64,000 bases of DNA from Fontibacter flavus (GTDB lineage: Bacteria; Bacteroidota; Bacteroidia; Cytophagales; Cyclobacteriaceae), in NCBI RefSeq assembly GCF_042432905.1, contig NZ_JBHLWI010000004.1, forward strand, positions 1 to 64,000. The letters are read 5' to 3'. The position numbers and the translations under genes were made by a program. A model generated the notes under the pieces. That model made no database searches. It had not been told where the DNA came from and was given only the letters and a program-made list of their open reading frames with translations. This document shows positions 34,101 through 40,947 of this stretch, piece by piece (position 1 is the stretch's first letter; the number at the start of each line of letters is the position of its first letter).

Positions 34101-35745
34101 TAAAGCCTGGGGTGAAGAATGAACCATCCTTATAACCATTGATTTTCTCGAAGATCAGACCAAGAACAGAAGCATTGATCAGGGTTTTGTTATCCTCTTG
34201 GATATCTTCCGAACCTTCGGAGCTGAAATCATAAGCATTCAAGAATTCAAATAGATACTCCAAGGTGGAGAGGTTCCCTGTTCTTTTTTTACCAAGTTCA
34301 TTCTTTAGAACTGTAGAAGAAATGATGGGCACTGTCTTTTCATCCCTCAGATTGGAGATAAACAGCGTATCATGCTCCATATCCGTTGGCTCAAAGAGTG
34401 AGCTGTTCAGATAAGGCACATTACCAAAAACCTTGATTATCTCCTCGGACCTGTCTTCATATTTTCTGGCCAATACCTTAAAAAATAAACTGTTCAGGTC
34501 ATCGTAATTTTTGATCTTATCCAGATTCAGGAAGGAATAGGATTTATCACCCTTATGGTAAGTGATCAGCTGCGCTTCCAGTAGTTTCAGGAAAAGGATT
34601 CTATTCACCCAAGTGATGCTCAGTTCAAGGGCGACATTGAACAGCCTTTCTTCATTGGTATTGCCATATTGACTTGGTCTTTCCAGTCGGCTGATCTTAT
34701 CCAAGCTATCCAGTTCTACAATGGCATTTTCCAAAATAGAACCCGCATGCCTTTCTCCAGACTTATTTCTTCCGATCAGCTTTTTACCCCCTTCCTTGGT
34801 TTCACTCAATCCAATAATGTGCAAGAGTTCGCTGTAGAATCGCTTATCAAGGCTATTACTGTCATTGGTAAAAGGAAGCTTCAGCATATGCTCAGGTGAA
34901 AGCAACTTAAATAGCGCTATCAGCTTGACATCATCCTTTTTATCTGCATTGCGAAGCGATTTGTCGTATGTCCTAAGGTTAAAATAGGTAAATGCCAGTT
35001 CTCCTTCCAGTTTATCGATCTCACGAGCTGCTATTTCTTTATAGAAAAAGTCCGTAGTCGTACCAGACAAACTTCCTGCCTCAAAAGCCTTGAAATCTTT
35101 CACCAGATTCTTGTTTTGGGCAAAAGCCTTTTCAAATACCGATGCATCAAACACAAACCATTCATAGATGTTAGTTACCACTAGGTGCTTAATTTCTAAA
35201 TTGTTTTGAGTGATGCGCTCCCTTAAAAAGTATAATACCAGTTCCTGAAAGGATTTGACGTTGAGGTTCACCCTCACCCCTAGCCCCTCTCCCCTAGGGA
35301 GAGGGGAACTTTCAGAGCTCAACGTTTGATGTTGGTTTTCCTCCCCCTCTCCATCAGGGAGAGGGGGACGGGGGGTGAGGGAGCTATCCTCAGGTGAAGG
35401 CTTGTGCGTGAGGGGATTTGTCTTAATGAAACTAATCATCTCGCCCCTATTTGTAGGCTTTTTGGTTTCAAGAATCACACCAACAGGGCTTTTCCCATCT
35501 TTCCCATTATGGATGACCAAATCATTTCTCCCCTTGGTATTGATAGAAAAATCAGGTTCGTAATAAGTTCTTTTGAGAAAGTCAGAGACAAGGTTTTTGT
35601 GAAACTCCTCTGATTCACTTTCATTGATGTGATCCAGTAATCGAGTCAAATTATCCTTGAATACCTCAATTTGGGTTCTTACAGGTTTAACTTTTAAAAA
35701 TGCCTTATTTAATGCCTGCCTTGGTTTGAGGATTTTGTGATTCAT
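31150..35745 (-). CDS. type IIG restriction-modification enzyme with in-frame repeat and DUF559 insertions
   Basis: The protein is 1,531 residues from the second ATG; an ATG 31 codons upstream is possible. The N-terminus carries a PD-(D/E)xK-like nuclease pattern (NDLVIHN with Asp75; ILETKKP with Glu93 and Lys95). The adenine methyltransferase core has motif I DPAVGSGHFL (~823) and motif IV GNPPYINF (~1150). The C-terminus is a TaqI-C-like specificity region (about 1250-1500) ending in a coiled tail. Four Pro/Gly-rich segments (LTPRPPLPxGEGE ... PSPxGRGDLGVR) at about 110-158, 573-610, 742-790 and 941-979 are translated palindromic DNA repeats, and about 611-741 is a DUF559 endonuclease domain. 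No stop or frameshift occurs, so the gene stays open over 4.6 kb. Activity after these insertions is not certain. Confidence 0.85.
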   Translation of the reverse strand: MNHKILKPRQALNKAFLKVKPVRTQIEVFKDNLTRLLDHINESESEEFHKNLVSDFLKRTYYEPDFSINTKGRNDLVIHNGKDGKSPVGVILETKKPTNRGEMISFIKTNPLTHKPSPEDSSLTPRPPLPDGEGEENQHQTLSSESSPLPRGEGLGVRVNLNVKSFQELVLYFLRERITQNNLEIKHLVVTNIYEWFVFDASVFEKAFAQNKNLVKDFKAFEAGSLSGTTTDFFYKEIAAREIDKLEGELAFTYFNLRTYDKSLRNADKKDDVKLIALFKLLSPEHMLKLPFTNDSNSLDKRFYSELLHIIGLSETKEGGKKLIGRNKSGERHAGSILENAIVELDSLDKISRLERPSQYGNTNEERLFNVALELSITWVNRILFLKLLEAQLITYHKGDKSYSFLNLDKIKNYDDLNSLFFKVLARKYEDRSEEIIKVFGNVPYLNSSLFEPTDMEHDTLFISNLRDEKTVPIISSTVLKNELGKKRTGNLSTLEYLFEFLNAYDFSSEGSEDIQEDNKTLINASVLGLIFEKINGYKDGSFFTPGFITMYMCRETIRRAVVQKFKEAVNITLTPRPPLPKGEGEDSQQQMLSYGKVPSPMGRGDLGVRDIELQGKKVDPKILEFARSNRKDATQAESFLWEILRNRKLNGLKFRRQHPVDDKYVLDFYCAEFRLAVEIDGGYHESLDQKEYDEGRTYDLNELGLTVLRFSNEEVLFETERVLQEILDKVLTLQSPVGDDTLTPHTSPEDITLTPQPPLPKGEGEDSQQQMLSYGKVPSPSGRGDLGVRVENLDDVYDLIGPGGRFSYKEANDIVNSIKICDPAVGSGHFLVSALNEMIAVKNDLKILQDRTGRRLKEYQVEVVNDELVITDEEGQLFEYNPNNKESQRIQETLFHEKQTIIENCLFGVDINPNSVKICRLRLWIELLKNAYYKTINTENTLTPRPPLPEGEGVDSQHHTLSSRKVPSPLGRGDLGVREMRSLETLPNIDINIKCGNSLVSRFAIDADLSEALKKSKFSIDSYRMAVTTYRNAQSKEEKREMERLISEIKSDFRSEIANNDPKIKRKAKLGGELYNLTMQTGLFEVSAKEKKERKKKVEKIEAELEKLSTEIEEIKNNKIYENAFEWRFEFPEVLNETGDFVGFDVVIGNPPYINFRDIKNQSEKQFYLIKYKVSEYQSDLFILFIELSFELLKSKGEFAFIIPNSISNNLNNSKVRKHILDTVSINSIVNTPIGVFPEATVDTVVLTATIESRFEPILLVLEIQKQDIIITNRLNQIEFLNNENYYFDFLTTKENRLIISKIEKDSISLNEISDSSSGLKEYETGKGKPPQSEEDRINKVFNSNEKIDVHYRKHIQGNEVNNYCLNWKGGYLKYGEWIAAPREPKYFEGERIIIREIPGKNRLIAAFTEEDFTVKNTAHIFIIHSDYETKFVLGLLNSKLMGYYFVNKFSERDDVFPKAKIGQCRLLPIKKCENAKQKLLVDLVNQILEIKSFGIDTDTTPLENQIDQLVYELYGLTEEEIRIVEGGEE
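32808..32921 (-). repeat. in-gene palindromic repeat, copy A (114 bp)
   Basis: It begins CCCTCACCCC and ends GGGGTGAGGG, a perfect terminal inverted repeat, with inner C-rich and G-rich arms. It is 114 bp (38 codons) and read in frame as LTPRPPLPEGEGV ... PSPLGRGDLGVR. It lies between methyltransferase motif I and the NPPY motif and differs at about a dozen positions from copies B and C. Confidence 0.9.
33375..33521 (-). repeat. in-gene palindromic repeat, copy B with extension
   Basis: The 114-bp core (33375-33488) has the same CCCTCACCCC/GGGGTGAGGG ends. It is followed by a 33-bp extension containing another GAGGGGTGAGGG block (together 147 bp, 49 codons; encodes LTPHTSPEDITLTPQPPLP and onwards). 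The core differs from copy C at only 3 of 114 bases. It forms one flank of the DUF559 segment. Confidence 0.9.
33522..33914 (-). other. in-frame DUF559 (Vsr/PD-DExK-type) endonuclease domain
   Basis: About 131 codons between repeat copies B and C encode a complete DUF559 domain (PF04480): ATQAESFLWEILRNRKLNG, then FRRQHPVDDKYVLDFYC, LAVEIDGGYHESL and LTVLRFSNEEVLFE. The Glu, the Asp of LDFYC and the E-x-D of VEIDGG that make up the predicted metal site are all intact. DUF559 domains are usually separate small proteins or fused to repair/restriction proteins. The host methyltransferase family does not normally contain one here, so this is an insertion rather than part of the ancestral enzyme. 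Confidence 0.85.
33915..34028 (-). repeat. in-gene palindromic repeat, copy C (114 bp)
   Basis: This copy is nearly identical to the copy B core and in the same orientation, so the DUF559 segment is bounded by direct repeats of one palindromic unit. It encodes LTPRPPLPKGEGE ... PSPMGRGDLGVR. From the start of B to the start of C is 540 bp, exactly 180 codons. Confidence 0.9.
35271..35415 (-). repeat. in-gene palindromic repeat, copy D with extension
   Basis: The core (35271-35381) is 111 bp, 37 codons, with the same termini. An extension similar to that of copy B (TATCCTCAGG, then GTGAGGGG) follows. It is the most divergent copy. It lies shortly after the ETKKP nuclease motif, encoding KPSPEDSSLTPRPPLPDGEG and onwards. 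Confidence 0.85.
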
Positions 35746-35870
35746 TTTATTTGAGATCCAATTAAAAACTAGAAACAAGATGTCTGTTTTTAGTTGAAAA
35801 TCCAAGTATAAAGGAAATGATGAACGACTTGCCGACATTTATTGTCGTAAAAAAATAAACTTTGGCTTCG

Positions 35871-35938
35871 TAGTAGCGGGAACAGAGACGAACTGTGTCC
35901 GCCGCGCTTGTGCGCTGTGGAGTAGCGGATATAAGCCC
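35871..35938 (-). pseudogene. 3'-half remnant of tRNA-Met
   Basis: On the minus strand this reads from a GGGCTTATATCCGC anticodon-arm-like segment to a T-arm and TTCCCGC acceptor strand. The D-arm and 5' acceptor strand are missing. The plus-strand 20-mer at 35866-35885 is repeated exactly at 35988-36007, across the 3' end of the intact tRNA gene. It lies between the tRNA and the restriction island and looks like a duplicated attachment or recombination end. Confidence 0.6.
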
Positions 35939-35966
35939 TCCAGAGAATTGATTAAAAACAAAAAAA

Positions 35967-35990
35967 AAGGATACCGTTTCCAGTATCCTT
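35967..35990 (-). terminator. intrinsic terminator of the tRNA-Met gene
   Basis: An 8-bp stem (AAGGATAC / GTATCCTT) with an 8-base loop lies five bases after the tRNA 3' end. On the minus strand it is followed by a run of T (complement of A at 35961-35968). Confidence 0.85.
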
Positions 35991-35995
35991 CGTAG

Positions 35996-36068
<73 letters not shown>

Positions 36069-36096
36069 ATATATTTTTATTTTCTTAAAGAACCTT

Positions 36097-36165
36097 TCGT
36101 GACTCGAACCTGTGTCCGCCGCGGCGGATATGAGCCCGACGAGCTACCAACTGCTCCATCCCACG
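36097..36165 (-). pseudogene. damaged tRNA-fMet copy
   Basis: The 5' half matches the intact tRNA almost base for base (CGTGGGATGGAGCAGTTGG, D-arm, GGGCTCAT). The anticodon stem's second strand is replaced by a GC palindrome (TCCGCCGCGGCGGA), the T-stem is broken (TCACGA instead of TCCTGT) and no 3' acceptor strand is present. CTGTGTCCGCCGCG on the plus strand is shared with the remnant at 35871-35938 but is absent from the intact gene, which links the two fragments. Confidence 0.7.
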
Positions 36166-36473
36166 ATATATCTTTAATCTAATGATTTTCTTTTTTTGAT
36201 CAGCCTTTTGCTGAATTCGTGGTACAAAAGTAGAAGTTTTTTAAATACTATGCAAATTACTGCGAGAGATAATTTTACAAGCTTAAGCTGCCCTTAGCTT
36301 TATTCCCTGAGAATTAGCTCCTTATTGAAAATATTTTTTTATGCGATTAAACGGCTCAGATTGGCGCCATACGCTATTTTTTTTGAATTTATCCAAAGTT
36401 TATTTGGTTTGTTTTTCCCCCTAAGTATTACCTCTGAGAAAAATCAAGTAACTTTGCACAAAAAATTGTAGTC

Positions 36474-37364
36474 ATGACCGAAAACACACACAAAGCAGGC
36501 TTTGTCAATATCATCGGAAAACCCAATGTTGGCAAATCCACGCTCATGAATGTGCTCATCGGTGAAAGACTTTCGATCATCTCCTCCAAGGCACAGACCA
36601 CACGTCACCGTATCATGGGGATCATCAATGATGACGATTACCAAATCGTCTTCTCCGATACCCCGGGAATGTTGAAGCCTAAATATGAGCTGCACAAAAA
36701 CATGATGAGTTTTGTGCACATGTCGCTGGAGGATGCAGATGTGATCCTTTTCGTAACCGATCTATTTGAAACCGACGCGGAAATAGAAGACGTAATTGAA
36801 AAGATCAACCACTCAGGTGTCCCTGTACTCTTAGTCATCAACAAAATTGACCTGTCCAAGGAGAATCAATTGGAAGAAGTGACGGCTTATTGGACACAGC
36901 GCATCAAAGCTGATGCGGTGATCCCAATCTCTGCAACCGAAAGTTTCAACACCCAGCGCATTCTCCAGGAAATCCTGGACAGACTTCCCCAACATCCTCC
37001 GTTTTATGATAAAGAGGAGCTTACCGATAGGCCTGAGCGGTTCTTCGCTTCAGAAATTGTCCGGGAAAAAATCTTCCTCAATTACAAAAAAGAAATCCCT
37101 TACAGTACGGAGGTTTCCATTGAGGATTTTTATGAAGAGGAAAATATCATTCGGATCCGTGCAGTCATCTATGTCGAACGTAATAGCCAAAAAGGGATCA
37201 TCATCGGAGAAGGTGGTAAAGCCCTTAAGCGCGTAGGCATTCAGGCAAGGGAAGAGATGGAAAAATTCTTCGGTAAGAAAATCTTCCTGGAAACTTTCGT
37301 GAAAGTGGCAGATGATTGGAGAAAAGATAAAAACAAGTTGAAAAAATTTGGTTACGACCAATAA
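36474..37364 (+). CDS. era: GTPase Era
   Basis: The 296-residue GTPase has G1 GKPNVGKSTL, G3 DTPGM and G4 NKIDL, then a C-terminal KH RNA-binding domain with GIIIGEGGKALKRVGIQAR. Era helps 16S rRNA maturation and 30S assembly. The length is standard. A -7-like TAACTTTG lies 18 bp before the start codon at 36449-36456. The der gene follows after 11 bp, so both ribosome-assembly GTPases are likely one operon. Confidence 0.97.
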   Translation: MTENTHKAGFVNIIGKPNVGKSTLMNVLIGERLSIISSKAQTTRHRIMGIINDDDYQIVFSDTPGMLKPKYELHKNMMSFVHMSLEDADVILFVTDLFETDAEIEDVIEKINHSGVPVLLVINKIDLSKENQLEEVTAYWTQRIKADAVIPISATESFNTQRILQEILDRLPQHPPFYDKEELTDRPERFFASEIVREKIFLNYKKEIPYSTEVSIEDFYEEENIIRIRAVIYVERNSQKGIIIGEGGKALKRVGIQAREEMEKFFGKKIFLETFVKVADDWRKDKNKLKKFGYDQ

Positions 37365-37375
37365 GAAAGTGTACA

Positions 37376-38689
37376 ATGGCAAATATAGTAGCAATAGTAG
37401 GTAGGCCCAATGTGGGGAAATCTACCTTTTTCAATAGATTGATAGAAGAGCGCAAAGCGATTGAAGACAACGTCTCCGGGGTGACCCGTGACCGTCATTA
37501 TGGCCATGCGCAGTGGGGCGGTAAATACTTCTCCGTAGTGGATACGGGTGGTTATGTGACCGGTTCAGATGATGTGTTTGAGGCAGAAATCCGTAAGCAG
37601 GTCAAATTGGCCATAGATGAAGCAAATGTCATCCTGTTTGTAGTCGATTGTATCGATGGTTTGACAGATTTGGATAAGGAATTTGCCAATGAGCTCCGGG
37701 GCACCAAAAAACCTATTTACATTGTGGCCAATAAAGCTGACAGTGCAGAGAAAGCATTGGCTGCAGCTGAATTTTATGGATTGGGGCTGGGCGATAACGA
37801 CGTGTTTCCCGTGGCAGCTGTCAGCGGTAGTGGTACCGGTGATTTGTTGGATGAAGTGATCAAGAATTTCCCTGATGAAGGAGTAGAAGATCCGGAGTCC
37901 GGCATTCCAAAAATTGCCATCCTCGGAAGACCCAATGTTGGTAAATCATCTTTCCTGAATGCTCTTTTGGGTACGGAAAGGTCTATTGTGACAGATGAGG
38001 CAGGTACCACCAGGGATGCCATCCATACACGTTACAAACTCTATGGTAAGGATTTCATCATTACAGATACAGCAGGTATCCGTAAAAAAGCCAAAGTAAA
38101 GGAAGACATAGAATTCTATTCTGTCATGAGGTCCTTGAGGACTTTGGAAGAATCCGATGTGCTGATTATCATGGTAGATGCCACTAGAGGTTTGGAGGCC
38201 CAAGATGTCAATTTGATCTCCTTGGGTATCAAAAACAATAAGGGCATCATGATCATGGTCAATAAATGGGACTTGATCGAGAAGGATCATAAGACCATGG
38301 ATACCATCAAAAAGGATATGATGGAGCGATTGGGGGAAAACAGGTGGATCCCGATTATTTTCACTTCTGTGGAAAGCAAACAGAGAATTTTCCAGGCGAT
38401 CGAACTTGCGGTAAAAGTTTATGAGAATAAAACCAAGAAGGTAGCAACGTCAAAACTGAACGAAATCATCCTTCCTGAAATTGAAAAATATCCTCCGCCG
38501 GCATACAAAGGAAAGTATGTCAAGATCAAATATATCACCCAATTACCGACCAAAAACCCGGTATTTGCTTTCTTTTGTAACTTGCCACAATATATCAAAG
38601 ATCCCTATACAAGGTACCTGGAGAATAGGATAAGGGAAAACTTTGATTTTGAGGGAGTTCCTATTAAGATAACTTATAAGAAAAAATAA
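37376..38689 (+). CDS. der: GTPase Der (EngA)
   Basis: The 437-residue protein has two tandem GTPase domains, each with its own P-loop (GRPNVGKSTF near residue 9 and GRPNVGKSSF near residue 183) and NKxD motifs (NKAD, NKWD). The C-terminal KH-like domain (KYPPPAYKGKYVKIKY and onwards) binds the 50S subunit during ribosome biogenesis. The double-G-domain layout is unique to Der. It is translated 11 bp after era. Confidence 0.97.
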   Translation: MANIVAIVGRPNVGKSTFFNRLIEERKAIEDNVSGVTRDRHYGHAQWGGKYFSVVDTGGYVTGSDDVFEAEIRKQVKLAIDEANVILFVVDCIDGLTDLDKEFANELRGTKKPIYIVANKADSAEKALAAAEFYGLGLGDNDVFPVAAVSGSGTGDLLDEVIKNFPDEGVEDPESGIPKIAILGRPNVGKSSFLNALLGTERSIVTDEAGTTRDAIHTRYKLYGKDFIITDTAGIRKKAKVKEDIEFYSVMRSLRTLEESDVLIIMVDATRGLEAQDVNLISLGIKNNKGIMIMVNKWDLIEKDHKTMDTIKKDMMERLGENRWIPIIFTSVESKQRIFQAIELAVKVYENKTKKVATSKLNEIILPEIEKYPPPAYKGKYVKIKYITQLPTKNPVFAFFCNLPQYIKDPYTRYLENRIRENFDFEGVPIKITYKKK

Positions 38690-38708
38690 AAATATTTGAT
38701 CAAGACGC

Positions 38709-38738
38709 TTGACAATTACATGAATGGAAGTATCTTTG
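38709..38738 (+). promoter_or_regulatory. Bacteroidota-type promoter of the small Glu-rich lipoprotein
   Basis: A TTGAC -33 element (TTG at 38709-38711) and TATCTTTG -7 element (38731-38738) are separated by 19 bp, the spacing known for the main sigma factor of Bacteroidota. The start codon follows 31 bp later. Confidence 0.7.
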
Positions 38739-38769
38739 CACGCTTAATTTAAGAAACAAAACCAAACAC

Positions 38770-38964
38770 ATGAAAAAGGTATTTGCATTATTCGCTGTTG
38801 CAGGAATGTTGTTCACTGCTTCTTGCGGAAACAAAGAAGTGTCTGAAGAGGCTACTGAAGAAATCGAAGTAGTAATCGAAGAGACTGAAGAAGTGATCGA
38901 AGATTCTGTTGAAGAAGCAGAAGAAGTGATCGAAGAAGCAACTGAAGAAGTTGTAGAAGGTTAA
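38770..38964 (+). CDS. small Glu-rich lipoprotein
   Basis: The 64-residue protein has a lipoprotein signal MKKVFALFAVAGMLFTASC (Cys19). The mature part is almost entirely Glu, Val, Ile, Thr and Ala arranged as repeats of (E/T)EE(V/I)IE. About half of the mature residues are acidic. It has its own strong promoter and terminator, so it is probably an abundant monocistronic message. Similar short acidic lipoproteins occur in related bacteria, but none has an assigned role; metal or cation binding at the membrane surface is possible. Confidence 0.75.
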   Translation: MKKVFALFAVAGMLFTASCGNKEVSEEATEEIEVVIEETEEVIEDSVEEAEEVIEEATEEVVEG

Positions 38965-38985
38965 TTTTCACTTCGAAAAAAAATT

Positions 38986-39020
38986 GAGGCTGTCCAGGTT
39001 TTGGTCAGCCTCTTTTTTTT
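38986..39020 (+). terminator. intrinsic terminator
   Basis: A GAGGCTG / CAGCCTC stem followed by eight T residues lies 22 bp after the small lipoprotein stop. It separates that gene from sprT-like and ends 18 bp before its start. Confidence 0.9.
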
Positions 39021-39037
39021 GTCTTATATTTCGGGTG

Positions 39038-39658
39038 ATGAACCAACAGGAGCAATTTTTGGAAGCATTCAAAAAATATCTACCATCAGGGGCGGTAGAG
39101 TATTGCTATTCTTTGTGGCAGGAAAAACCCTTTAACTTTTATATTACCAAGGGCCGGCTGACCAAATTGGGTGATTTTCGGTATAGAAAAGACCGAAAGC
39201 TTCAGACCATTTCCATTAATCATGACCTCAATCCCTATCAGTTTCTTATCACCTTTGTACATGAAGTAGCGCACTACAGGGCTTTTGAAAACCACGGTTT
39301 CAATATCAAGCCTCATGGTGCAGAATGGAAAATGACTTTCCGAAAACTGATGATTCCTTTACTGAATGATAAAGTTTTTCCAAAAGAAATTCAGATTGCT
39401 TTAAGCAGGCATCTGAAAAATCCGAAAGCCAGTACAGGGGCGGATTTGTTCTTGAGCAAGACCGTAAAGGCTTTTGACAGTAAAACCCAAACAGGAAAGG
39501 TTTTCCTTGCTGATCTGCCAAAGGGAGAGATTTTTGAATTACAGGGCAGGAAATTCCAAAAGGACCATACCAAGAGGACACGTGTCCTTTGCGAAGAAGT
39601 CCAGACTGGGAAAAAGTACCTCATCTCAGCCCATGCGGAAGTCAAGAAATTGGATTAA
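39038..39658 (+). CDS. SprT-like zinc metalloprotease-domain protein
   Basis: The 206-residue SprT-family protein has the zinc-binding motif ITFVHEVAHYRAF (HExxH) around residue 70 and a further His in GFNIKPHGAEWK, which completes the metal site. In eukaryotes the related SPRTN domain removes DNA-protein crosslinks; the bacterial role is uncertain. The start is ATG at 39038 because the longer frame runs back through the terminator hairpin. It is convergent with scpB, with stops overlapping by 4 bp. Confidence 0.85.
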   Translation: MNQQEQFLEAFKKYLPSGAVEYCYSLWQEKPFNFYITKGRLTKLGDFRYRKDRKLQTISINHDLNPYQFLITFVHEVAHYRAFENHGFNIKPHGAEWKMTFRKLMIPLLNDKVFPKEIQIALSRHLKNPKASTGADLFLSKTVKAFDSKTQTGKVFLADLPKGEIFELQGRKFQKDHTKRTRVLCEEVQTGKKYLISAHAEVKKLD

Positions 39659-40224
39659 GAAAGCTGATCTTTCTCTTCCCCAATTTGATTGGTTTCCTGA
39701 GAAAAATCTTTTGGCTGTGGCAGGTCACTGAGCTGGTTGATTCCAAAGTATTCCATAAACTTATCACTCGTACCATATAGTATAGGTTTGCCGACGCTGT
39801 CAGATTTACCTTTGATGGCAATGAGTTCCTTTTCCAATAATTTTTGGATGGAATAGTCACAGCTAACCCCTCTGATATGCTCGATTTCAGTTTTGGTTAC
39901 CGGCTGTTTGTAGGCGATAATGGAAAGGGTTTCCAATTGGGCAGTAGACAGCCGCTTTTGGGATTGCTGTTTGAGTAAAATAGAAATACTGCTTTGATAG
40001 GCAGGTTTGGTCAGAAACTGGTATCCACCTCCCAAATGTTCTAAGGCAAAGGAAAAATCATCATGGCTGTATTTTTCCTGCAAGGTGTTGATTGCTTCAA
40101 GGATGTGCTCCTTGGGAACTTCTGTTTCAAACATCTCCGTCAGGCATTTTTGGATTTCTTCCAATCCCAACGGAGATGGTGAACAGAAAATCAGTGCTTC
40201 TATATGTTTATGTAAAAACTCCAA
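39655..40224 (-). CDS. scpB: segregation and condensation protein ScpB
   Basis: The 189-residue winged-helix protein is the ScpB partner of SMC and ScpA in chromosome condensation. EALIFCSPSPLGLEEIQKCL and LETLSIIAYKQPVTKTEIEH, then RGVSCDYSIQKLLEKELI, are typical. There is no ATG near the true N-terminus. The best start is the TTG at 40224, giving MEFLHKHIEALIF and lying one base after the stop of the upstream gene; a TTG at 40239 is the alternative. The gene is coupled to the DksA-like gene. Confidence 0.92.
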   Translation of the reverse strand: MEFLHKHIEALIFCSPSPLGLEEIQKCLTEMFETEVPKEHILEAINTLQEKYSHDDFSFALEHLGGGYQFLTKPAYQSSISILLKQQSQKRLSTAQLETLSIIAYKQPVTKTEIEHIRGVSCDYSIQKLLEKELIAIKGKSDSVGKPILYGTSDKFMEYFGINQLSDLPQPKDFSQETNQIGEEKDQLS

Positions 40225-40225
40225 T

Positions 40226-40609
40226 TTACTTCTTAGCAAGTTTGGCTTCGATTGAATGCATGGTATGTGGAACGGCCTTTAATCTTTCTTTCGCGATCAA
40301 TTTTCCTGTATCCACGCAGACACCATAAGTGCCGTTTTTGATTCTGATCAATGCATTTTCAAGGTTGATAATGAATTTTTGTTGTCTTGCAGCCAGCTGG
40401 CTAAGGCTTTCTCTTTCCAGGGTGTCTGCACCGTCTTCCAGGAGTTTTGAGGTGGAGGCAGTAAAATCTGTGCCACTGTCATTCTTTTTGCTCAATGTCT
40501 GCTTCAATGATGTAAGTTCCTCTTTGGCAACGGCTAATTTCTGCAGGATGATTTCCTCAAATTCCTTCAGCTCTTCTGGAGAATAGGCTGTTTTTTCTTC
40601 TTGGCTCAT
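40226..40609 (-). CDS. DksA/TraR-family protein with degenerate zinc finger
   Basis: The 127-residue protein has the DksA-like architecture: an N-terminal coiled-coil hairpin (about 10-85) and a C-terminal finger region NLENALIRIKNGTYGVCVDT followed by GKLIAKERLKAVPHT. Of the four zinc-finger cysteines only the one in YGVC remains. Such one-Cys forms are common in Bacteroidota. It presumably binds RNA polymerase through the secondary channel. The ATG is chosen over an upstream in-frame start inside the promoter region. It precedes scpB by one base. Confidence 0.85.
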   Translation of the reverse strand: MSQEEKTAYSPEELKEFEEIILQKLAVAKEELTSLKQTLSKKNDSGTDFTASTSKLLEDGADTLERESLSQLAARQQKFIINLENALIRIKNGTYGVCVDTGKLIAKERLKAVPHTMHSIEAKLAKK

Positions 40610-40702
40610 AGCGTTTACTTTATATATAATGGTTCTCCGATCCAACAGGCTAGTTGAAAAGTTCCCTAAAATACGCTTAGCTTTTTAAAATCAAAAATAA
40701 AA

Positions 40703-40723
40703 AAACCGTCACTGGGACGGTTT
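40703..40723 (-). terminator. intrinsic terminator after the 49-residue gene
   Basis: An AAACCGTC / GACGGTTT 8-bp stem with a 5-base loop is followed on the minus strand by a T-rich stretch. It lies 6 bp after the small gene's stop. Confidence 0.8.
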
Positions 40724-40729
40724 ATGATT

Positions 40730-40879
40730 TCAGGTCAGATTCTGAAGTCTCTTGGCCAGGACTTTTTCGTCCATAATCAGCTTGTATTTCACACTGAGAT
40801 ACCTTTGTATCACTTTTAAGTTCTTGCCTTTTTCGACAAAATAAGTTTTGAGAGTCTGGGTGATAAGATCTGGTTTCAT
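40730..40879 (-). CDS. small basic protein of 49 residues
   Basis: An ATG-to-TGA frame on the minus strand encodes a Lys-rich helical protein beginning MKPDLITQTLKTYFVEKGKN, with VIQRYLSVKYKLIMDEKVL in the middle. It lies directly before an intrinsic terminator and after the large lamin-tail gene (68 bp gap) in the same direction, which supports a real gene. No family is recognised. The composition (charged, two amphipathic helices) fits a small nucleic-acid- or protein-binding factor. Confidence 0.6.
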   Translation of the reverse strand: MKPDLITQTLKTYFVEKGKNLKVIQRYLSVKYKLIMDEKVLAKRLQNLT

Positions 40880-40947
40880 AATGGGTTCATAAGTTTGATG
40901 ATGACTTTATTAAGATATTAATTTTCTGGCATTTAAAGAAGAAAAAT

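Noticed and set aside
32808..35415. Regular repeats taken as a CRISPR array
   Set aside because: The copies are 111-114 bp long, far apart, in a coding frame and palindromic over their full length. There are no short spacers and no cas genes.
36097..36165. Second functional tRNA-Met gene
   Set aside because: Anticodon stem and T-stem cannot pair and the 3' acceptor strand is missing.
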